DNA of 64,000 nucleotides from Leptolinea sp964446955 (GCA_964446955.1 CAYUQJ010000007.1:1-64000), one strand, 5' to 3'; shown: positions 17,939 to 26,936, counted from the first letter of the stretch. The notes: generated by a model not told the origin, from the sequence alone. Translations and numbers: made by a program.

Positions 17939-18148
17939 GAATAACCCCTGATCGCTTGAAATGCATTCATTTATGGGAAGATAGAACAGATTCTGTTGAA
18001 GAAACATACCACAAGAATCGAAATATTCAATTTATGAACCTATTCTACTAACAATACGAAATTCTGTAAGAATATGGTGCGTTATATCCTATACTTACGT
18101 AGTTTTATGGAAAGAATTAGGTGTCACAAATGCAATAAATACCCGGTC

Positions 18149-18164
18149 TTGTTATCGATAACAA
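18149..18164. promoter_or_regulatory. Distal palindromic operator for the LacI-type repressor
   Basis: TTGTTATCGATAACAA is a perfect 16-bp palindrome. Its 12-bp core GTTATCGATAAC is identical to the operator at the araA promoter 245 bp away. The position, upstream of both divergent genes, suits DNA looping or autoregulation of the repressor. Confidence 0.75.
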
Positions 18165-18283
18165 ATTTTCTAATAAGAAAACACCAAAAATTCACATGAA
18201 AAACCGATCCCGACTGGGTGTTACGAAAAGAAACAACAAAAGGGAGGGTTGTTTTTGTGATTGATATGAAAATTTGCATGCGA

Positions 18284-18327
18284 AGAAAGTGACTATCACA
18301 TTTTCTCATAGACAAAAGTCACTTTCT
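18284..18327. repeat. 11-bp inverted repeat in the lacI-araA intergenic region
   Basis: AGAAAGTGACT (18284-18294) and AGTCACTTTCT (18317-18327) are perfect complements separated by 22 bases, just upstream of the araA promoter. It could be an activator site or part of the repressor's leader; the role is unknown. Confidence 0.5.
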
Positions 18328-18349
18328 ATCAAATTCTTTATAAAAACAG

Positions 18350-18378
18350 TTGACAATGGCCTTGAGAATCGCTATTAT
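18350..18378 (+). promoter_or_regulatory. Strong sigma-70-type promoter of the araA operon
   Basis: TTGACA (18350-18355), a 17-base spacer and TATTAT (18373-18378) make a near-consensus promoter. Transcription should start near 18385, inside or next to the operators, leaving a leader of about 110 bases before araA. Confidence 0.85.
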
Positions 18379-18388
18379 GAGCCGGTAA

Positions 18389-18409
18389 CGATAACGTTAT
18401 CGATAACGT
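18389..18409. promoter_or_regulatory. Overlapping tandem LacI-type operators at the araA transcription start
   Basis: Two palindromes overlap: CGATAACGTTATCG (18389-18402) and ACGTTATCGATAACGT (18394-18409). They share half-sites and sit directly downstream of the -10 box, where a bound repressor would block initiation. Confidence 0.8.
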
Positions 18410-18497
18410 AAAAACACAAGCATCAATAGACTGCCTGTTAATTAAAATCCCATTTCCTGACCTTTACTTTTTCAACCCTTCTTTGAAAGGATTCATA

Positions 18498-20006
18498 ATG
18501 AATTCACTGAAAGATTTTGAAATCTGGTTGGTTACAGGCAGCCAACATCTTTATGGACCAAAAACCCTGGAACAGGTAGCGGATGATTCACGGAAGATAG
18601 CCGCTCACCTGAATGACGCGAAGAGTATTCCGGTAAAAGTCGTTTTTAAACCGGTTGTTACAACCCCGGCGGAAATTCGGACGGTATGTAAGGAAGCGAA
18701 CAATAACCCGGTATGCATCGGAATTGTCTGCTGGATGCACACGTTCTCACCGGCAAAAATGTGGATATCAGGTTTATCTATTCTGAATAAACCTTTCTGT
18801 CATCTCCATACTCAATTCGGCCGTGAAATTCCCTGGGCTGATATTGATATGGATTTTATGAATCTAAATCAATCGGCTCACGGCGACCGGGAATTTGGAT
18901 TCATTGGTACGCGTATGCGCCTGAATCGTAAAGTGGTTGTTGGCCATTGGCAGGATGAGGACGTACAAGCTCAACTTGGATCATGGGCACGCGCTGCCGC
19001 GGCCTGGACGGATTCACAGGATCTAAAAGTAGCCCGGTTTGGCGACAACATGCGTGATGTGGCGGTGACTGAGGGAAACAAAGTTGGCGCCCAGATACAA
19101 ATGGGATATTCTGTCTACGGTTACGGAGTTGGTGATCTGGTAAAGCACATCGATCAGGTAGCCGAAAGCGAAGTGGATAAACTGGTTAGCCGGTATGGTG
19201 ACGAATATGAGATAGCCCGCGAGGTTATGCAAACTAAAACATTTACCGCATTACGGGAAGCAGCTCGCCTGGAAATAGGGATGCGGGCATTTCTGGATGC
19301 CGGAAATTTCAAAGCGTTTACCACTACATTTGAAGATCTCTATGGGATCAACCAGCTACCCGGTCTGGCTTGCCAGCGTTTGATGAATGATGGTTATGGA
19401 TTTGGTGCCGAAGGGGACTGGAAAACAGCCGCGTTAGTACGATCCATGAAAGTCATGGGAACCGGTCTTGCGGGCGGGGGTACATCTTTCATGGAAGACT
19501 ATACCTATCACATACCTGAAAAAGGAACAGCCTGCGTTTTGGGTGCTCACATGCTTGAGGTATGTCCATCCATCGCCAGCGACAAACCTTCTTTGCAGGT
19601 TTTCCCGCTATCCATTGGCGGTAAGGCAGACCCGGCTCGTTTGCTCTTCAACACAAAAACAGGTCCAGCATTAAATGCCAGTCTTATCGATCTGGGAAAC
19701 CGGTTTCGTCTGATCGTCAATGAAGTGGATGTTGTGCCGATTGAACAACCCATGCCGAATCTTCCGGTAGCCCAGGCGCTCTGGGTTCCCAAGCCTAATC
19801 TAAAGGTTGCGGCCGCGGCATGGATATATGCCGGCGGTGCTCATCATACCGGTTTCAGCCAGGTGGTAACCAGCGAGATGCTTCAGGACTTTGCTGAAAT
19901 GGCGGATATCGAATGTTTGATGATCGATGAAAAGACGGATCTAAAAGAATTCAAAAAAGAGCTCCGTTTCAATCATGTGTATTACTCCCTCGCGAGAGGG
20001 CTTTAA
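18498..20006 (+). CDS. araA: L-arabinose isomerase
   Basis: 502 aa, the usual length. It converts L-arabinose to L-ribulose in the cytosol, with Mn2+ as usual cofactor in the family. The family sequence is clear throughout: EIWLVTGSQHLYGPKTL at the N-terminus, FTTTFEDLYG, GYGFGAEGDWK and GTSFMEDYTYHI (catalytic Glu residues), LGAHMLEVCPS and GGAHHTGFS (metal-binding His). ATG 18498 has AAAGGA upstream; a TTG at 18483 is less likely. It is the first gene of an operon with the sugar importer and is controlled by the promoter-operator at 18350-18409. araB and araD are not in the window. Confidence 0.97.
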   Translation: MNSLKDFEIWLVTGSQHLYGPKTLEQVADDSRKIAAHLNDAKSIPVKVVFKPVVTTPAEIRTVCKEANNNPVCIGIVCWMHTFSPAKMWISGLSILNKPFCHLHTQFGREIPWADIDMDFMNLNQSAHGDREFGFIGTRMRLNRKVVVGHWQDEDVQAQLGSWARAAAAWTDSQDLKVARFGDNMRDVAVTEGNKVGAQIQMGYSVYGYGVGDLVKHIDQVAESEVDKLVSRYGDEYEIAREVMQTKTFTALREAARLEIGMRAFLDAGNFKAFTTTFEDLYGINQLPGLACQRLMNDGYGFGAEGDWKTAALVRSMKVMGTGLAGGGTSFMEDYTYHIPEKGTACVLGAHMLEVCPSIASDKPSLQVFPLSIGGKADPARLLFNTKTGPALNASLIDLGNRFRLIVNEVDVVPIEQPMPNLPVAQALWVPKPNLKVAAAAWIYAGGAHHTGFSQVVTSEMLQDFAEMADIECLMIDEKTDLKEFKKELRFNHVYYSLARGL

Positions 20007-20081
20007 CTATCGCAGGATTTCTGGCTACGGAAGGCCAGTTTCCAAAAATTGTGAAGGAAGAATAGTAAAGGAGAAAAAGTA

Positions 20082-21170
20082 ATGAAGAAAACATCAATGC
20101 TTTTGATCACCGTTCTTATGCTGGTTTCTGTATTCACCAGCGCCGCCAACTTTGCCCCGGCTCCCGAGCCTGTTGACACCAAGGGTATGTTGATCGGCAT
20201 TTCCATGCCCACCAAATCATCAGAACGTTGGATCTCTGATGGCGAGAGCATGAAAAAAGTTTTCGAGGAAATGGGTTACAAAACCGACCTCCAGTTTGCT
20301 GAAGACGACATCCCCAACCAGGTTAACCAGATCGAGAACATGGTTACCAAAGGCGCCAAAGTCTTGATCATCGCCGCCATTGATGGCAGCACCCTCTCTG
20401 ATGTTCTGGCGAAAGCCAAGGAGAATGGTGTTCTGGTCATGGCCTATGATCGCTTGATCACCAAAACCGCAGATGTTGACTACTATGCCACCTTCGATAA
20501 CTTCGGTGTCGGCGTCATCCAGGGTTCCCAGATCATTGAAGCCCTCGGTTTGGAAGATGGCAAAGGCCCCTTCAACATTGAACTCTTCGGCGGTTCCCCC
20601 GATGATACCAATGCCTTCTACTTCTATGATGGTGCCATGTCAGTTCTCCAGCCCTACATCGACAAAGGCAAACTGGTTGTTGTCTCCGGTCAGACAGGCA
20701 TGGACAAAGTCTCAACCTTGCGCTGGGACGGTGCTGTTGCCCAGGCTCGCATGGACAACCTGCTGAGCGCTCACTACACCGACAAACGCGTTGACGCTGT
20801 TCTGTCTCCGTACGATGGCCTCTCCCGCGGTATCATCTCCTCACTCAAGGGTGTTGGATATGGCACCAAAGACCAGCCGTGGCCCGTGGTCACCGGTCAG
20901 GACGCTGAAGTTGCCTCCATCAAAGCCATGATCGCTGGCGAACAGGCTTACACAGTCTTCAAAGACACCCGCGAACTGGCCAAACAGACAGCCAAGATGG
21001 TTGACTCCGCCCTCAAGGGTGAAGAAGTTGAGATCAATGACACCAAGACCTACGACAACGAAGTCAAGATCGTTCCTTCTTACCTGCTTATTCCCATAAG
21101 CATCGATATCAAGAATTACGAAAAAGAACTGGTTGACAGCGGCTACCTCAAAGCTGAAGACCTCAAGTAA
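20082..21170 (+). CDS. Sugar ABC transporter substrate-binding protein (CUT2, ChvE/XylF-like)
   Basis: 362 aa. A signal peptide (MKKTSMLLITVLMLVSVFTSA) has no lipobox Cys, although membrane-anchored forms are common in single-membrane bacteria. The mature part is a periplasmic-binding-protein fold of the ribose/xylose/ChvE class: ISMPTKSSERWISDGESMK, GAKVLIIAAIDGSTL, AYDRLI, FGGSPDDTNAFYFYDGA, TGQDAEVASIKAMIAGEQ. It captures a monosaccharide, probably arabinose or a related pentose given araA. Wobble positions are strongly biased to C, unlike its neighbours, which suggests high expression. A hairpin right after the stop should make its mRNA more abundant than that of the transporter genes. 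Confidence 0.93.
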   Translation: MKKTSMLLITVLMLVSVFTSAANFAPAPEPVDTKGMLIGISMPTKSSERWISDGESMKKVFEEMGYKTDLQFAEDDIPNQVNQIENMVTKGAKVLIIAAIDGSTLSDVLAKAKENGVLVMAYDRLITKTADVDYYATFDNFGVGVIQGSQIIEALGLEDGKGPFNIELFGGSPDDTNAFYFYDGAMSVLQPYIDKGKLVVVSGQTGMDKVSTLRWDGAVAQARMDNLLSAHYTDKRVDAVLSPYDGLSRGIISSLKGVGYGTKDQPWPVVTGQDAEVASIKAMIAGEQAYTVFKDTRELAKQTAKMVDSALKGEEVEINDTKTYDNEVKIVPSYLLIPISIDIKNYEKELVDSGYLKAEDLK

Positions 21171-21183
21171 TCCTTTTCCTTGC

Positions 21184-21218
21184 CGGGTGGAGGGGTCACT
21201 CCCTCCACCCGCTTTTTT
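21184..21218 (+). terminator. Intra-operon terminator/attenuator after the sugar-binding protein gene
   Basis: CGGGTGGAGGG (21184-21194) pairs perfectly with CCCTCCACCCG (21201-21211) and is followed by six T residues. Partial read-through would explain how the ATPase and permease genes downstream are expressed at lower level. Confidence 0.85.
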
Positions 21219-21310
21219 CTACATCCATTTTGTTGTATAGTTCTAGAAAATGGCTCAAAGTCATTTTTGTTTTTCAGAAATCTTTACGAAATATCTAAGG
21301 ATGGGCCAAC

Positions 21311-22852
21311 ATGTCTGACGTCATTTTGGAAATGCGGAATATCACAAAGACATATCCCGGCGTAAAGGCTCTGGACGATGTGAACTTCAGCGTTGAACGT
21401 GGTGAGATCCATGCTCTTGTCGGAGAAAATGGAGCCGGAAAATCAACGTTGATGAAAGTTCTGAGCGGTGTTATTCCTCATGGTGAGTATACAGGGGAAA
21501 TTATCTTTGAAGGCAAAGAGTGCCATTTCAGTGATATCAAGCACAGCGAAGATGTCGGCATTGTCATCATTCATCAGGAACTTGCCCTTATTCCATTTTT
21601 GTCAATAGCAGAGAATATTTTCCTGGGGAATGAATGTGAAAAAAAAGGTGTAATTAACTGGCGCGAATCGTTTTTGCGCACCAGAGATTTGCTGAAAAAA
21701 GTCGGGTTAAATGAGTCTCCTGAGACACTCATTACAAATATTAGCGTTGGCAAACAGCAATTGGTTGAAATTGCCAAAGCCTTATCGAAAAAAGTTAAAT
21801 TGCTAATTCTGGATGAGCCCACTGCCAGTTTGAACGAAAAAGACAGTGAAGCTCTTCTTAACCTTCTTCTTGAGTTAAAGAAACAGGGAATCACCTCGAT
21901 CTTGATCTCTCACAAAATTAGCGAGATTTATCGAGTGGCAGACGTCATCACGATCTTGCGTGATGGTGCGACTATTGAAACTTTGGATAGTCAAAAAGAC
22001 ACTATTACTGAAGACCGGATCATCCGCGGCATGGTTGGACGTGATCTGACCAACCGCTTTCCTCCACGAGAATCTAAGATCGGTGAAAAGATATTTGAAG
22101 TCATCGATTGGAATGTGTATCATCCCATTCATGATGATCGCAAAGTGGTTGATAGCGTCAACATGATGGTTCACAAAGGCGAAGTTATCGGACTCTATGG
22201 ATTAATGGGGTCTGGTCGCACAGAACTGGCCATGAGTATTTTTGGCCGTGCATATGGGCGGCGCATAACAGGAAAAGCCAGGAAAAATGGCGTAGATATT
22301 GATGTTTCCAGCATTTCCAAAGCCATTAAGAATGGAATCACCTATGCCACTGAGGACCGTAAAACATACGGATTGGTTTTGATCCAGGATATAAAGAACA
22401 ATATCACTCTGGCAAACCTGGAAGACGTATCAGATGGCGCGGTGATAAATAAACGACGCGAATTAATCTCTACTATGGAGTATCGCGGTAAGTTAAACAT
22501 TAAGTGCTCCAGTATTCAACAAAAAACCCTGAACCTTTCTGGTGGAAATCAACAGAAGGTGGTTTTAAGTAAGTGGCTGTTTGCCAAACCCGAAATCCTG
22601 TTTCTGGACGAACCAACCCGGGGAATTGATGTTGGTGCGAAGTATGAGATATACACCATCATCAACCAACTTGCCAGTGAAGGTAAGGCCATCATATTAA
22701 TATCCTCTGAACTCCCCGAAATTCTGGGCGTTTGCGACCGGATCTATATTATGAATGAAGGCAAAATCGTTGGAGAAATGAACGCCAGTGAGGCGACGCA
22801 GGAAAAAATTATGAAGTACATCATGTCAGAACAAGAGGTGATGGTTAAATGA
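21311..22852 (+). CDS. Sugar ABC transporter ATP-binding protein, double ATPase (CUT2, XylG/GguA-like)
   Basis: 513 aa with two ABC domains, typical of CUT2 importers. The first has Walker A GENGAGKST, a variant signature ISVGKQQLVEIAKAL and Walker B LLILDEPTASL. The second has a degenerate Walker A (GLMGSGRTE), normal for this family, a full signature LSGGNQQKVVLSKWL and FLDEPTRGIDVG. It energises uptake of the sugar bound by the product at 20082. AAGGA lies before the ATG. The stop overlaps the permease start by four bases (ATGA). Confidence 0.95.
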   Translation: MSDVILEMRNITKTYPGVKALDDVNFSVERGEIHALVGENGAGKSTLMKVLSGVIPHGEYTGEIIFEGKECHFSDIKHSEDVGIVIIHQELALIPFLSIAENIFLGNECEKKGVINWRESFLRTRDLLKKVGLNESPETLITNISVGKQQLVEIAKALSKKVKLLILDEPTASLNEKDSEALLNLLLELKKQGITSILISHKISEIYRVADVITILRDGATIETLDSQKDTITEDRIIRGMVGRDLTNRFPPRESKIGEKIFEVIDWNVYHPIHDDRKVVDSVNMMVHKGEVIGLYGLMGSGRTELAMSIFGRAYGRRITGKARKNGVDIDVSSISKAIKNGITYATEDRKTYGLVLIQDIKNNITLANLEDVSDGAVINKRRELISTMEYRGKLNIKCSSIQQKTLNLSGGNQQKVVLSKWLFAKPEILFLDEPTRGIDVGAKYEIYTIINQLASEGKAIILISSELPEILGVCDRIYIMNEGKIVGEMNASEATQEKIMKYIMSEQEVMVK

Positions 22853-24012
22853 ATACCTTAAAGGATATGTTCAAAAACAATATTCGCTCCTACGGCATGC
22901 TGATCGCCCTGGTTGTCATTATGGCGTTCTTCCAGGTGTTGACAGAAGGCACATTGTTCAAGCCGGTTAACCTGACAAATTTGCTACTGCAGAACAGCTA
23001 TATCATTATTATGGCCATCGGTATGTTGTTGATCATTATTACCGGGTGGATTGACCTTTCTGTTGGGCGTGTAGCAGGTTTTGTTGGAGCCGTCGCAGCC
23101 GTATTGCTTGTGGATTACAACGTAAATGTGTACCTTACCATGCTGATCTGCCTTCTTGTTGGCGCATTGATCGGTGCCATGCAAGGTTACTGGGTGGCTT
23201 TTCAAAAGATTCCGCCGTTTATTGTTACTCTTGCGGGTATGTTGATCTTCCGTGGGTTAACTCTGGCATTACTGAACGGGAAATCTGTTGGTCCATTCCC
23301 AACAGAATTCCAGCAATTGGCTTCTGGTTTCATTCCGGACTTTTTCAATATGGAAGGGTTCCATCTGACCAGTGTAATCCTTGGAGCAATTGGATCGGCC
23401 TTCCTCATATGGTTGGATATTCGCAACCGCAAGAATAATCTCAAATATGAGTTTGAAGTTGCTCCCATGTCTCTTTTTGTTGCAAAAAATGTTGTGGTAA
23501 CCGCAGCCATTATGGGTCTTTGCTGGTTGATGGCCTCCTATAAAGGGTTGCCCAATGTTATGATTTTGATGCTCATCCTGATCGTGATCTACACATTTGT
23601 GACGGATCAGACCGTCCTTGGGCGTAGGATTTATGCCATGGGTGGCAACGAGAAAGCCGCCCGTCTTTCGGGTGTCAACACCCCGGCGCTACTTTTCTCA
23701 ACTTTTGTCAACATGGGAGTCCTCTCGGCAGTCGCCGGTATGGTGTACGCTGCGCGTCTTAATTCGGCAACACCCAAAGCAGGGGATAGCATGGAGCTTG
23801 ATGTTATCGCAGCCTGTTATATCGGAGGCGCATCAGCCAGCGGCGGTATTGGTACCGTGGTTGGTGCCGTTATTGGAGCTTTTATCATGGGCGTACTCAA
23901 CAACGGTATGTCCATCATGGGTGTCAACATCGACTGGCAACAGGTTATTAAAGGTCTGGTGCTTTTGTTCGCTGTTTTCTTTGATGTTTATAACAAGAAC
24001 AAGAACGGATAG
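22849..24012 (+). CDS. Sugar ABC transporter permease (CUT2, XylH/GguB-like)
   Basis: 387 aa, about 10 membrane segments. The signature region of ribose/xylose permeases is visible: GWIDLSVGRVAGFVGAVAA, KIPPFIVTLAGMLIFRGLTL, GRRIYAMGGNEKAARLSGV and AACYIGGASASGGIGTVVGAVIGAFIMGVLNNGM. It forms the membrane channel with the ATPase encoded just upstream. The long form with an extra central hydrophilic stretch (LDIRNRKNNLKYEFE) is usual for XylH. It is the last gene of the operon. Confidence 0.95.
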   Translation: MNTLKDMFKNNIRSYGMLIALVVIMAFFQVLTEGTLFKPVNLTNLLLQNSYIIIMAIGMLLIIITGWIDLSVGRVAGFVGAVAAVLLVDYNVNVYLTMLICLLVGALIGAMQGYWVAFQKIPPFIVTLAGMLIFRGLTLALLNGKSVGPFPTEFQQLASGFIPDFFNMEGFHLTSVILGAIGSAFLIWLDIRNRKNNLKYEFEVAPMSLFVAKNVVVTAAIMGLCWLMASYKGLPNVMILMLILIVIYTFVTDQTVLGRRIYAMGGNEKAARLSGVNTPALLFSTFVNMGVLSAVAGMVYAARLNSATPKAGDSMELDVIAACYIGGASASGGIGTVVGAVIGAFIMGVLNNGMSIMGVNIDWQQVIKGLVLLFAVFFDVYNKNKNG

Positions 24013-24040
24013 TCTGCATCAAGCATTATCACTAAATCGT

Positions 24041-24072
24041 ACAAATGGCCGGAGTTATCTCCGGCCATTTGT
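24041..24072 (+). terminator. Hairpin at the end of the sugar operon
   Basis: A 14-bp perfect stem (24041-24054 with 24059-24072) and a 4-base loop stand 28 bp after the permease stop. There is no long T run, so termination may be incomplete or may be read by a factor. Confidence 0.65.
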
Positions 24073-24115
24073 GTTGTCCGAAGGTTAAGATTGTATAATT
24101 TCTTCGTGAAATGAT

Positions 24116-24682
24116 ATGAACAGGGAAAAACACAAAACTGTCGACAACATAGACGGGCCGGGAAACCGTACCGTTATCGGGCAGTCAATTCTTGGGGGAA
24201 TTTTTGTTGTAATTGCCCTGTGTTTGATCGTCTATTTCGGGCGTACCCACCGCTTGTTTTGTAACAGGCTGGAGAATGGAACAGTGGACTGTTCCGGGAA
24301 AGTATATTTTTTTAACATAATTGCGATCAGCGATGAGGAAGTGGCCCAAAACGTCATGAGCGTTCAGAGGAAAACTTCCTGCCAGACACACAGCGAAACC
24401 CTTGAGACCCGATGTAATCTAAACACGGTTGAAATAGGTGGAAAATCTGGAACAATCCATGTCAGCCAGGATTTTCTGAATGAAGAGACCGCGATGGAAG
24501 TTCTCAACATGCTGGAAAATTTTCTTGAAGATAACAATCAAACTGGAATTGAGCATACCAGCTGGAACCAGGCTGTCCTCCTGGGTGGATACCTGTGCGT
24601 CGTTCCCCCAATTCTGATCTTTGGCATATTATTCCTGTTCAATCGCTCAGTTTCTCTTTGGGTTGCCAGGACAGGAAAATAA
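24116..24682 (+). CDS. Hypothetical membrane protein with two TM segments
   Basis: 188 aa. Hydrophobic segments lie near residues 25-42 (ILGGIFVVIALCLIVYFG) and 153-175 (LGGYLCVVPPILIFGILFLF), with an external region of about 110 residues between them. That region has four Cys that could form disulfides (LFCNRLENGTVDCSG and SCQTHSETLETRCN). A TATAAT box stands at 24094-24099. I do not recognise the family. It is a single gene between two hairpins and not part of the sugar operon by spacing. Confidence 0.65.
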   Translation: MNREKHKTVDNIDGPGNRTVIGQSILGGIFVVIALCLIVYFGRTHRLFCNRLENGTVDCSGKVYFFNIIAISDEEVAQNVMSVQRKTSCQTHSETLETRCNLNTVEIGGKSGTIHVSQDFLNEETAMEVLNMLENFLEDNNQTGIEHTSWNQAVLLGGYLCVVPPILIFGILFLFNRSVSLWVARTGK

Positions 24683-24685
24683 AAA

Positions 24686-24705
24686 GGCCGGTTTGTGTAC
24701 CGGCC
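24686..24705. terminator. Bidirectional terminator between convergent genes
   Basis: GGCCGGT (24686-24692) and ACCGGCC (24699-24705) form a 7-bp stem flanked by A and T runs. It serves the gene ending at 24682 and the MFS gene ending at 24727. Confidence 0.8.
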
Positions 24706-24726
24706 ATTTTTGGGGATCAATCTGGG

Positions 24727-26016
24727 TTATTCCGCTTCTGCTGTGTGCTCAACCAGTCCGGCACTAAATGTATTTAAGTCGGGATGTAATGCCATCCAAA
24801 CGGTAACAAGCACAACAAGTGAGCCAGCCAGAGAAAACAACATGGTCAGGTCCCATTTGGAAACGAAACCTGCCATTGCCTGGGATATGGGCGCCAGCCC
24901 TGTGCTGGAAAATGTGATAAGGCTCATCATACGACCAAGCATGTTTCTTGGGGTGCGGGTCTGGATCCATGTGAAAAGAAGGATCGCGATATATCCATTC
25001 CCAAAACCCAACAGAAACAGCAAGACGAAGTCCACCCACGTGTGCATAATAAAACCCAATAAACCGATGATAAGCCCGAAGGAACCGACCGTGATGATCA
25101 CTATGGCTTTCATGTAACCGGGTGCGGGACGTGGTAATGAGCCAGCCAGCAAATACCCGCCGAGATTTCCCCCTGCGAAAGCTGACATGAGCAGGCCAAA
25201 TGCCGTAGCGCCTTCCGGCAGACGGCTGTCTGCCAGAACGGGTATGCCCACCATCAACGGGCCCATCAGGAGAAAGTTGACGGACATCAGCACGATAAAC
25301 ATCATCCGCATGGGACTATCTGCCCACAGATGTTTAATTCCAGCCAGAATGGCTGTCCAGATAGTCTCTTCATTTTCCCTCGACGGTTTCTTGATCTTTT
25401 GTGTTGCCAAACACATGAGCCAGAGGGTGAGGGCTGAAATGACAAATGTGAATGCATCGACGGTGAACGCAAGAACCACCCCCATATTGGAATTCGCGAA
25501 ACCACCGATAAGAATGCCGGCAATGGTCGGGCCGATAAATCCGGCGAGTTGGGTAACGCCCATGATGATCGAATTTCCAGCTTGCAAATCTTCGTCGTTG
25601 ATCAATATCGGAACGATACTGTTTTCAGCGGGGATGGCAAAACCGGCTACTATTCCAAACATCAAACTGAACAAATAGATTATCCATATTTGGGCTATTC
25701 CAAAGAAGACCATGGCCGCCATACTGATCGTCAGTAAAAATCGAATGATACTGGCCGTAAGCATAACGATCCGTGGTGAAAAATGATCGGTAATGGCACC
25801 ACCAATTAGCATAAAGAGCGCGCGGGGAATACCCTGAAGAGCCAGGACAATTCCAAGTGCCATGGGGTCTTTGGTTAATTGCAATACCAGCCAGGGGGTC
25901 GCGATCAGGGTGAATTGATCTCCAAGCAGTGATGTGGCGGCACCGGCAAACAACAGACGGAAGTCACGCAGGCTCATCACCCGGGACATTGGGTTTTTCG
26001 GTGAAGTAATTTTCAT
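24727..26016 (-). CDS. MFS exporter (MFS_3, enterobactin/drug-efflux-like)
   Basis: 429 aa with 12 membrane segments. The N-terminus FRLLFAGAATSLLGDQFTLIATPWLVLQLT and the loop GGAITDHFSPRIVMLTASI are typical of the MFS_3 group, which contains proton-driven exporters for drugs, macrolides and siderophores. The substrate is unknown. Transcription is expected from a promoter at 26109-26137 that is overlapped by a TetR-type palindrome, and the matching repressor gene is at 30536. So the pump is probably induced when a ligand binds the repressor. Confidence 0.9.
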   Translation of the reverse strand: MKITSPKNPMSRVMSLRDFRLLFAGAATSLLGDQFTLIATPWLVLQLTKDPMALGIVLALQGIPRALFMLIGGAITDHFSPRIVMLTASIIRFLLTISMAAMVFFGIAQIWIIYLFSLMFGIVAGFAIPAENSIVPILINDEDLQAGNSIIMGVTQLAGFIGPTIAGILIGGFANSNMGVVLAFTVDAFTFVISALTLWLMCLATQKIKKPSRENEETIWTAILAGIKHLWADSPMRMMFIVLMSVNFLLMGPLMVGIPVLADSRLPEGATAFGLLMSAFAGGNLGGYLLAGSLPRPAPGYMKAIVIITVGSFGLIIGLLGFIMHTWVDFVLLFLLGFGNGYIAILLFTWIQTRTPRNMLGRMMSLITFSSTGLAPISQAMAGFVSKWDLTMLFSLAGSLVVLVTVWMALHPDLNTFSAGLVEHTAEAE

Positions 26017-26108
26017 AAAAATGCCTCGATTTTGGTTTATTGTCGATTTATATATCTTCGAAAAGACTTTATGTTTGACAGAAAAACTGCTTGTCAGCTA
26101 TATAAGTA

Positions 26109-26137
26109 AATATACCATATGACCGACCGTCAGTCAA
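26109..26137 (-). promoter_or_regulatory. TetR-controlled promoter of the MFS exporter
   Basis: On the minus strand TTGACT (26137-26132), 17 bases and TATATT (26114-26109) form a promoter. The spacer and -35 box coincide with the near-palindrome TGACCGACCGTCAGTCA (26120-26136). Bases 26111-26142 match 31205-31236 at 30 of 32 positions. Confidence 0.85.
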
Positions 26138-26304
26138 TAGATGGCTTTGATTTTTTTCCTGATCACTGTCAGATAAAATACCTGCGGAAAAAAATAGGGA
26201 AAGCCCACGGATGGATCTGGGAATTAGTAACCGAAAAAATTAGTAAATCTGATCTTTATTTGTATTTAAGTTGTCACCTAAGAGATGTTCTTATAATCAG
26301 CTAA

Positions 26305-26936
26305 TTAGTTGTTGCGCATATTCTTTTTTTTAATTCTAAGATAAGATGATGATATGGATCCATGTGAATGATAGTAGACAACCAAGATAATTGTTACAAC
26401 AATGTATAAGATAGAAATTATCCCGAAAAATATTACATTTCCAGTGTAGAAATGCAATGAATAATAAAAGCAGAAATGAATCCAGAAAGCGATAAGTAAA
26501 TAATCGCATTTTTTCATAAAGACCCCCATAATAAACGTCAATGCGGTCATAACAATGATATTGGAGAAGATATAAAGCAAAATCTGAAAGCCAGAGTAAT
26601 TTGCAGAAACTAACCATAATGATGTATGCCAAAAGGACCATACTAACCCTAAGATGAAATTTCCTTTCATGAACCCATAACGTTCTTCCAATTCTGGCCG
26701 CAAGTAACCACGCCACGCCGATTCTTCTCAACTTGGACCTTGGGTGACCGTTAGCAAACAAAGTCCTAACAGATTGACTGGAACCACTAGTTGGGCTGTA
26801 ATGGATGTCTTAATAATTGCTGACAAGATCCAAATCGATAGAATGAATATACTAAAAAAATAATAGGTGTGAGTATGAGTAACGAAAAATCTTGTTTTTC
26901 TCGAAAAGCATTTCTATAGAAATCTGTGATTGTCAT
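26305..26936 (-). pseudogene. CPBP-family intramembrane protease, broken by a frameshift and a stop
   Basis: Reading from ATG 26936 gives MTITDFYRNAFREKQDFS and a first membrane segment, then the frame must shift by one at the A7 run 26854-26860 (T7 on the coding strand). The new frame continues to QGPS, meets TGA at 26728-26730, and goes on with EESAWRGYLRPELEERYGF, which holds the EExxxR catalytic motif, and FWHTSLW, the FxxxH motif. Family proteins read GP-x-GEE here, so a GGA-to-TGA change is likely. With both lesions repaired the product would be about 210 aa. CPBP proteases process prenylated or small peptides and often accompany peptide exporters, such as the ABC pair next door. Confidence 0.75.

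Noticed and set aside
22849..22852. Alternative genetic code (TGA as sense) for the whole window
   Set aside because: Several intact genes end at TGA, for example the ABC ATPase stop inside the ATGA overlap; two interrupted genes are better explained as decay or error.
24041..24072. Long hairpin after the sugar permease as a riboswitch
   Set aside because: It is a simple stem with a 4-base loop after a stop codon, without a conserved aptamer; a terminator is more likely.
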